DNA of 6,421 nt, taken from Candidatus Zhuqueibacterota bacterium 4484_219 (lineage in GTDB: Bacteria > Zhuqueibacterota > JdFR-76 > 4484-219). The stretch lies in assembly GCA_002085035.1 (NCBI GenBank), contig MZGM01000079.1, positions 1 through 6,421 of the forward strand, given 5' to 3'. Positions 1 to 3,981 of this stretch are shown here, piece after piece; the stretch's first letter is position 1, and every line of letters starts with the position of its first letter. Below the pieces are notes generated by a model, which saw only the letters and a list, made by a program, of their open reading frames with translations, had not been told where the DNA came from and did not search any database. The position numbers and the translations under genes are program-made.

Positions 1-551
1 CTGTGCGGGGCACAGTTTGTGGCTATCAAAAACACACCCATAAACAGGTACGTTCGGATATATGGACATATTCTTTTAAAGTAGGAAAGGAGATTGAAAA
101 GGTAGTCTTTGACATTCACATGCCGGCAGAATCGTTCAATTTGTTCACTGATATAGCTACAAATATTTTGGACGCTACGGAAACAGTTGTAATAAATGAT
201 GGTTTGACCTATGGCAAGAAAACCTTGACATTATGGAATCCTGAGCCGGGGCGATACACGTTGAAAATAATCGCTGCCTATACTAATTACGAATTGAAAG
301 AAAAATGGAAATTTGATCTGACGGAATCTTACTATTTAAAAGACAAAATTTCCATTTCAGTAACCAAAAATGGTAGCAGCTCCTTTACCCTTTACCCCGC
401 TACAAAGACAAAATTGAATTACACACTTTCCAAAAGCTTGACCATGCCACCGGCAGGATATGTTATCTTTGGTCAAATTGATTTTCGTAATCGCTACACT
501 GGCAATGTAGTAAGCTCGGTGCCAGTGCAATTCAAGCTGGGATTGAAATAA
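1..551 (+). CDS. C-terminal part of a beta-rich, probably secreted protein (5' end outside the window)
   Basis: The reading frame is open to the left edge and ends at TAA 549-551. The GTG at 3-5 is only the first possible start codon in view and has no visible ribosome binding site, so the gene very probably begins upstream. About 182 residues are visible. They look like two beta-sandwich modules. The first (about residues 20-95) contains ATETVVINDGLTYG and then WNPEPGRYTLKIIAAYT, a 'PEPGxYTLxI' strand pattern common in C-terminal domains of exported proteases and other surface proteins. The second (about 110-182) alternates hydrophobic residues and ends in a G-x-I-x-F / VPVQFKLGL pattern that resembles the Fn3-like tail of subtilases. 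No catalytic motif or membrane segment is visible. The subtilase link is an inference from general pattern only; it could be the end of any large exported protein. It does not resemble NusA, the usual upstream neighbour of ylxR. The stop lies 30 bases before the next gene. Confidence 0.6.
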   Translation, partial: VRGTVCGYQKHTHKQVRSDIWTYSFKVGKEIEKVVFDIHMPAESFNLFTDIATNILDATETVVINDGLTYGKKTLTLWNPEPGRYTLKIIAAYTNYELKEKWKFDLTESYYLKDKISISVTKNGSSSFTLYPATKTKLNYTLSKSLTMPPAGYVIFGQIDFRNRYTGNVVSSVPVQFKLGLK

Positions 552-572
552 AAGTACTGTCCTGATTATTTT
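543..572 (+). promoter_or_regulatory. Possible sigma-70-type promoter for the ylxR-L7Ae gene
   Basis: TTGAAA at 543-548 (5 of 6 to the TTGACA consensus) overlaps the end of the upstream gene. TATTTT at 567-572 (4 of 6 to TATAAT) follows after 18 bases. Transcription would then begin close to the ATG at 582, leaving almost no leader. That would agree with the lack of any AGGAGG-like sequence before that ATG. The area is AT-rich, so a chance match is quite possible. Confidence 0.25.
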
Positions 573-581
573 ATTTTACTT

Positions 582-1142
582 ATGCACATTCCTGTTCGAA
601 CCTGCATAGGCTGCGGAACGAGGAAGTCTAAATACGAATTGATTCGTTTGGTACTGGCAGGAGCTGAAGGTGTAATAGTGGACTACCAACAGCGCCGACC
701 AGGGCGAGGCGCTTATCTCTGTTTCAAGAGCGAATGTCTGCTCGAAATGAAAAAAAGAAGGGGGCTGGATCGTGCTTTTCGGCTAAAAGTTTCTCCAGAA
801 AATTACGCTAAAATTGAAACAGAATTGATGGCACTACTGCAAAAATCAAAACTGGAAAGTTTGTTGGGATTTGCAGCCAAGGCACGTAAATTGGCCATAG
901 GTAGTGAAGCAGTGAAACAAGCTGTTAGCCGGAATAAAGCTAAACTTATAATTATAGCTCAGGATGCCACCGAAAATACCCAGCGTCAAATTAAATATCT
1001 TTGCGAAAAGCAAAAAATCCCCTGGGTGTACTACGGCACAAAAAACTCCCTCGGCAGCCTCTTAGGTAAAACAGAAGTTGTTGTTATTGCCGTTATTGAC
1101 CCTATATTTGCCCAGAACATCGCCAAACTGTGGGAAGATTAA
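582..1142 (+). CDS. ylxR: YlxR (DUF448/RnpM)-L7Ae fusion, RNA-binding protein
   Basis: This is a complete 186-residue protein of two RNA-binding domains. Residues 1-70 are a YlxR/DUF448 domain: it opens with IPVRTCIGCG, has the KYELIRLV segment, the hallmark GRGAYLC at 41-47 and the basic KKRRGLDRAFR at 57-67. Cys 8, 11, 47 and 52 could in principle bind a metal; this is not established here. Residues 88-183 are an L7Ae/L30e-like fold: LLGFAAKARKLAIGSEAV, the strand KLIIIAQDATENT, then IPWVYYGTKNSLGSLLG and VVVIAVID. YlxR has been described as an RNase P RNA-binding modulator (RnpM) in Bacillus subtilis, and L7Ae-like proteins bind kink-turn RNA. The domains are separate genes (ylxR, ylxQ) in Firmicutes and fused in many Gram-negative bacteria, so the fusion is ordinary. 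The location is not: the gene usually lies between nusA and infB, and neither flank matches those. The ATG at 582 is chosen because the domain begins at once; no Shine-Dalgarno sequence precedes it. Confidence 0.93.
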   Translation: MHIPVRTCIGCGTRKSKYELIRLVLAGAEGVIVDYQQRRPGRGAYLCFKSECLLEMKKRRGLDRAFRLKVSPENYAKIETELMALLQKSKLESLLGFAAKARKLAIGSEAVKQAVSRNKAKLIIIAQDATENTQRQIKYLCEKQKIPWVYYGTKNSLGSLLGKTEVVVIAVIDPIFAQNIAKLWED

Positions 1143-1162
1143 TTTATTTTTCTATCAAACTA

Positions 1163-1197
1163 AAGCAAAATAGCGCAAAGGTCAATTTTTGCTTGCT
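1163..1197 (+). terminator. Weak hairpin after ylxR-L7Ae, possible terminator or processing site
   Basis: AAGCAAAA (1163-1170) pairs perfectly with TTTTGCTT (1187-1194) over 8 bp around a 16-base loop, 20 bases after the ylxR stop. An alternative stem shares the right arm: AGC-GCAAA (1172-1179) with TTTGC-GCT (1188-1197, two bases bulged). There is no T-run after either stem and the stems are AT-rich, so intrinsic termination would be weak at best. Confidence 0.25.
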
Positions 1198-1343
1198 AAA
1201 TTACCGTGAGTTTCATATATTGGACGTAACTTTTCAGACAACTAACCAAGTATCAAATTACCGGAGCAATGGGACAATGTTGTTCCCAACGTTCTTTAAC
1301 AGCATTCCTCAATAGATTGCAAGGTTATCCAACATTGAATTAT

Positions 1344-1380
1344 GCGGTGAGACTGATGCATCGTACCTTCGCAGTGAGAC
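1344..1380 (+). repeat. Pair of 10-base direct repeats upstream of the OPT gene
   Basis: A GTGAGAC core preceded by GCG or GCA occurs at 1344-1353 and again at 1371-1380 (9 of 10 bases identical), 27 bases apart. The 8-base palindrome GATGCATC lies between them. The second copy ends 25 bases before the chosen ATG. Such a pair could be an operator or part of a leader structure (GGTGA 1346-1350 can pair with TCACC 1383-1387). No regulator can be named. Confidence 0.35.
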
Positions 1381-1395
1381 AATCACCAAACCAAT

Positions 1396-1402
1396 GGGAG
1401 GA
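1396..1402 (+). promoter_or_regulatory. Shine-Dalgarno site that fixes the OPT start at 1406
   Basis: GGGAGGA lies just before the ATG at 1406, with about four bases between GGAGG and the start codon. An in-frame ATG at 1394 would place this site inside the coding region as Gly-Gly codons and has no ribosome binding site of its own. The downstream ATG is therefore preferred, which shortens the protein from 665 to 661 residues. Confidence 0.8.
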
Positions 1403-1405
1403 AAC

Positions 1406-3391
1406 ATGGCTGGGCAAATAACAGGACTTCCTTCGAATGCCTACACCCCGTTAAAAGAAGGTGAAAAATACATTCCCTATGTGCCCCCCTCCGAACAGCC
1501 GCCGGAATTTACTACCAGGTCGGTTTTCTGGGGTTTAGTAATGTCATTCGTTTTCACTGCTGCCGCGGCCTACCTGGGACTCAAAATCGGCCAGGTATTT
1601 GAGGCCGCAATCCCTATTGCTATCTTGGCTGTAGGCATTGCCAATCTCTACAAACGCAAAAGTTCTATTTTGGAAAACGTTATCATCCAATCGATTGGAG
1701 CAGCCTCAGGTCTCATAGTAGCAGGAACAATTTTCACCATCCCGGGGCTTTACATTCTAAATCTCAATGTAAATTTTCTACACATCTTTATTGCTGCAAT
1801 CATAGGGGCTTGTTTTGGTCTTTTTTTCCTTATCCCAATGCGCAAATACTTTGTTGCTGAACAACACGGCCTACTCCCTTTCCCTGAGGCTACCGCCACT
1901 ACCGAGGTGTTGATTGCTGGAGAAGCTGGCGCTGGCCAGGCCAAAATTCTTCTCCAGGCAGCACTTTTAGGAGGAATTTACGATTTTTGCATTGCAACCT
2001 TTGGCCTCTGGCGAGAAGTAGTTTCTACTCGGGTAATCCCATTGTTTGCCCAGATTGCCGATAAGCTTAAAATAGTGATTAAGCTCAATGCCGGCGCTGC
2101 CGTTATGGGATTGGGTTACATTGTAGGACTACGTTATGCCTTGATTATCGCCTGCGGTAGTTTTGTTTCTTTCCTGGTTTTGATTCCTGCTATCTGGTAT
2201 TTTGGTCAACACTTCCCGGTAATCATCCCACCTGCTAACATTCCGATTTCACAAATGACCATTGAACAAATCTTCAGCAATTACGTTCGACACATCGGTA
2301 TTGGTGGAATTGCTGCCGCTGGCATCATCGGTATTATCAAATATTCGAAGATCATTGTACAGGCCTTTAGTCTCGGAATCAAAGAAATATTTGGTGGTGC
2401 TCGAGATTCTACAATTTCAGCTGAGCGAACCCAACGTGATCTGCCTATGCCGACAATTGTACTTGCCATTGCTATTACAGCCGTGGTTACCTTGCTGTTC
2501 TTTCGAGGTATGATCGTGGATAATTGGACACTGGCTATCGCTGCGCTTCTGGTGGTTTTCATTATCGCTTTTCTCTTCAGTACGGTGGCAGCCCAAGCTA
2601 TTGCCATTGTAGGAGTTAACCCGGTTTCCGGAATGACATTGATGACCCTCATCCTTGCCAGTGTTATTTTGATCCAATTGGGACTGCGGGGACCGGCAGG
2701 AATGGTTTCGGCACTTATTATTGGTAGTGTCGTGTGTACCGCACTGTCCATGTCCGGTGGTTTCATTACCGACCTGAAAATCGGGTATTGGTTAGGTGCT
2801 ACTCCAGCAGCTCAGGAACGTTCTAAACTGATGGGAAGTCTGGTAGCTGCTCTGGCAATCGGAGGTGTCATTTTGCTGCTAAGTAAGGTGTACGGCTTTG
2901 TGCAGACTCCAGAACATCCCAATCCACTTGCAGCACCCCAGGCAAACGCCATGGCAGCAGTACTTTCTGCCATAATGGGAAAAGGCGCGCCTTGGCTGCT
3001 CTACGTGGCAGGTATCTTTATGGCTATTATCATCAATTTTCTTGGTATTTCCCCTTTGGCTTTTGCTCTCGGGATGTACCTTCCTATCGAGCTTAATACT
3101 CCAGTATTAGTTGGAGGTATTATTTCCCATTTAGTGATTAAAAGCAGTAAAGACCCTGAAGTCAGTAAGGCACGGAAAGACAAGGGTACTCTGATAGCCT
3201 CCGGATTTGTTGCAGGCGGAGCTATTATGGGAGTGATTAGTGCCCTTTTATCCTTGATCTTTCGGGAAAGACTACAAACTGGTATTGCACATAAACCAGT
3301 GGGCGAAATATTGAGCATTATTCTTTTTATCGGCCTGTGCGTTTTCATGTACTATTTTGCCAAGAGCGCAGCAAAAGAAAAAAATAAGTAA
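1406..3391 (+). CDS. OPT-family oligopeptide transporter (inner membrane)
   Basis: A complete 661-residue polytopic membrane protein of the prokaryotic branch of the OPT family, which takes up short peptides (some members metal chelates), usually with protons. Family landmarks, numbered from the ATG at 1406: the cytosolic lead-in LPSNAYTPLKEGEKYIPYVP (8-27); PEFTTRSVFWG then AAAAYLGLKIGQVFEAAIPI (52-71); the motif ILENVIIQSIGAASG (88-102); FTIPGLYIL (110-118); LPFPEATATTEVL (157-169); KLNAGAAVMGLGYIVGLRYA (226-245); FSTVAAQAIAIVGVNPVSGMT (391-411); the late signature SMSGGFITDLKIGYWLGATP (448-467); and GMYLPIELNTPVLVGGII (556-573). Some 14-16 hydrophobic segments cover the chain, and the length is usual for bacterial members. 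The tail AKSAAKEKNK is basic and probably cytosolic. The gene is followed after 21 bases by a small gene on the same strand, so the two are likely co-transcribed. The exact substrate cannot be read from sequence. Confidence 0.95.
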   Translation: MAGQITGLPSNAYTPLKEGEKYIPYVPPSEQPPEFTTRSVFWGLVMSFVFTAAAAYLGLKIGQVFEAAIPIAILAVGIANLYKRKSSILENVIIQSIGAASGLIVAGTIFTIPGLYILNLNVNFLHIFIAAIIGACFGLFFLIPMRKYFVAEQHGLLPFPEATATTEVLIAGEAGAGQAKILLQAALLGGIYDFCIATFGLWREVVSTRVIPLFAQIADKLKIVIKLNAGAAVMGLGYIVGLRYALIIACGSFVSFLVLIPAIWYFGQHFPVIIPPANIPISQMTIEQIFSNYVRHIGIGGIAAAGIIGIIKYSKIIVQAFSLGIKEIFGGARDSTISAERTQRDLPMPTIVLAIAITAVVTLLFFRGMIVDNWTLAIAALLVVFIIAFLFSTVAAQAIAIVGVNPVSGMTLMTLILASVILIQLGLRGPAGMVSALIIGSVVCTALSMSGGFITDLKIGYWLGATPAAQERSKLMGSLVAALAIGGVILLLSKVYGFVQTPEHPNPLAAPQANAMAAVLSAIMGKGAPWLLYVAGIFMAIIINFLGISPLAFALGMYLPIELNTPVLVGGIISHLVIKSSKDPEVSKARKDKGTLIASGFVAGGAIMGVISALLSLIFRERLQTGIAHKPVGEILSIILFIGLCVFMYYFAKSAAKEKNK

Positions 3392-3412
3392 AGAAAAAGG
3401 TAGGAAAACAAA

Positions 3413-3925
3413 ATGCAGAATCAAGTTATTCAATCGGAAGCTATCGAGGAAACATTGCAGCTAATGGAAAAATTCACGCCAGCAAAGATGGCTGAAGAAC
3501 AAAGAACTTTCCAAAAAGAGCAACCAAACCTCTTAGCATTTGTCCTGGCTATGATTGATAATTTAAAACAACTGGATAAAGAAATCATTCTCTACGTTAC
3601 CCATATTGTGTGGCAAACCTTCCGCAGATTAAGTCCTACAAAGTTGCCAACAATCTCGATAGCTAAAATAGAAAATGCCTTACAAACTCACCAAAAATTG
3701 CTAAAACATCTGGAGAAACACCCGGAAGTAGATCGGCATGAGTTATTTATAAAGGAATTAGAAAAGCATCAACCTTATCTCATGTTTTACGTAGCCGAAA
3801 TTCTAACCGAAGAAGACGAGGAAGGCTACACTTTATCCCAAGTTGCTGTGGGTACAGGGTTCTTGGTGTTGACAATTCTTGTTGCCTTGTTCGATGCAGA
3901 ATATCGAAAACAGTTTTTGATGTAA
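3413..3925 (+). CDS. Helical protein of unknown function, likely operon partner of the OPT transporter
   Basis: A complete 170-residue protein that I do not recognise. The start is supported by AGGTAGGA at 3398-3404, eight bases before the ATG, and the gene begins 21 bases after the transporter stop. The sequence is almost entirely helix-forming, with no signal peptide. Its N-terminal half is charged (TFQKEQPNLLAFVLAMIDNL, 32-51, then EIILYVTHIVWQTFRR, 57-72). The C-terminal half repeats the theme: ELEKHQPYLMFYVAEILTEE (115-134) then a hydrophobic stretch TGFLVLTILVALFDAEY (148-164). The shared 'K-x-Q-P-x-L-x-x-x-V' start followed by a hydrophobic helix suggests an internal duplication (about residues 32-72 against 115-164). 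The second hydrophobic stretch is long enough for a short membrane helix or an interaction surface. An accessory or regulatory role for the transporter is inferred from position only. Confidence 0.75.
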   Translation: MQNQVIQSEAIEETLQLMEKFTPAKMAEEQRTFQKEQPNLLAFVLAMIDNLKQLDKEIILYVTHIVWQTFRRLSPTKLPTISIAKIENALQTHQKLLKHLEKHPEVDRHELFIKELEKHQPYLMFYVAEILTEEDEEGYTLSQVAVGTGFLVLTILVALFDAEYRKQFLM

Positions 3926-3950
3926 CGTAGGTTGTGAGTGACCTGCATGC

Positions 3951-3975
3951 AAATTGGAAGGAAAAATCCAAATTT
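3951..3975. terminator. Possible weak bidirectional terminator between convergent genes
   Basis: In the 56 bases between two converging stop codons, AAATTGGA (3951-3958) and TCCAAATTT (3967-3975) can form an 8-bp stem with one bulged A and an 8-base loop. A-rich and T-rich flanks are short. Position between convergent genes favours termination in both directions, but the stem is weak. Confidence 0.35.
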
Positions 3976-3981
3976 CAAACG

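Larger units (their letters stand above)
1143..1405. other. Non-coding gap between ylxR-L7Ae and the OPT transporter
   Basis: These 263 bases contain no credible gene. A 61-codon frame (1130-1315) overlaps the end of ylxR but has no ribosome binding site or recognisable domain. I see no tRNA or known riboswitch. The gap carries an 8-bp inverted repeat near its left end, a small TGGGA/TCCCA hairpin at 1270-1288 with no T-run after it, and a pair of 10-base direct repeats close to the transporter. The promoter for the transporter presumably lies here, but no convincing -35/-10 pair stands out. Confidence 0.6.

Noticed and set aside
1270..1288. A TGGGA/TCCCA hairpin in the intergenic gap
   Set aside because: The stem is only five base pairs with no T-run after it, so it is too weak for a separate terminator call.
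1130..1315. A 61-codon plus-strand frame overlapping the end of ylxR
   Set aside because: It has no ribosome binding site, no recognisable domain and starts inside ylxR; it is more likely chance in the non-coding gap.
1316..1346. A promoter-like TTGCAA with an AT-rich stretch downstream
   Set aside because: The -10 hexamer at acceptable spacing matches TATAAT poorly, so no promoter was called for the transporter.
2281..2766. A 161-codon minus-strand frame inside the OPT gene
   Set aside because: It is antisense to a strongly conserved membrane protein; its Ile/Met/Pro-rich make-up mirrors the transporter's hydrophobic codons.
3001..3348. A 115-codon minus-strand frame inside the end of the OPT gene
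   Set aside because: Again an antisense shadow of transmembrane coding sequence, with no start signal or domain.
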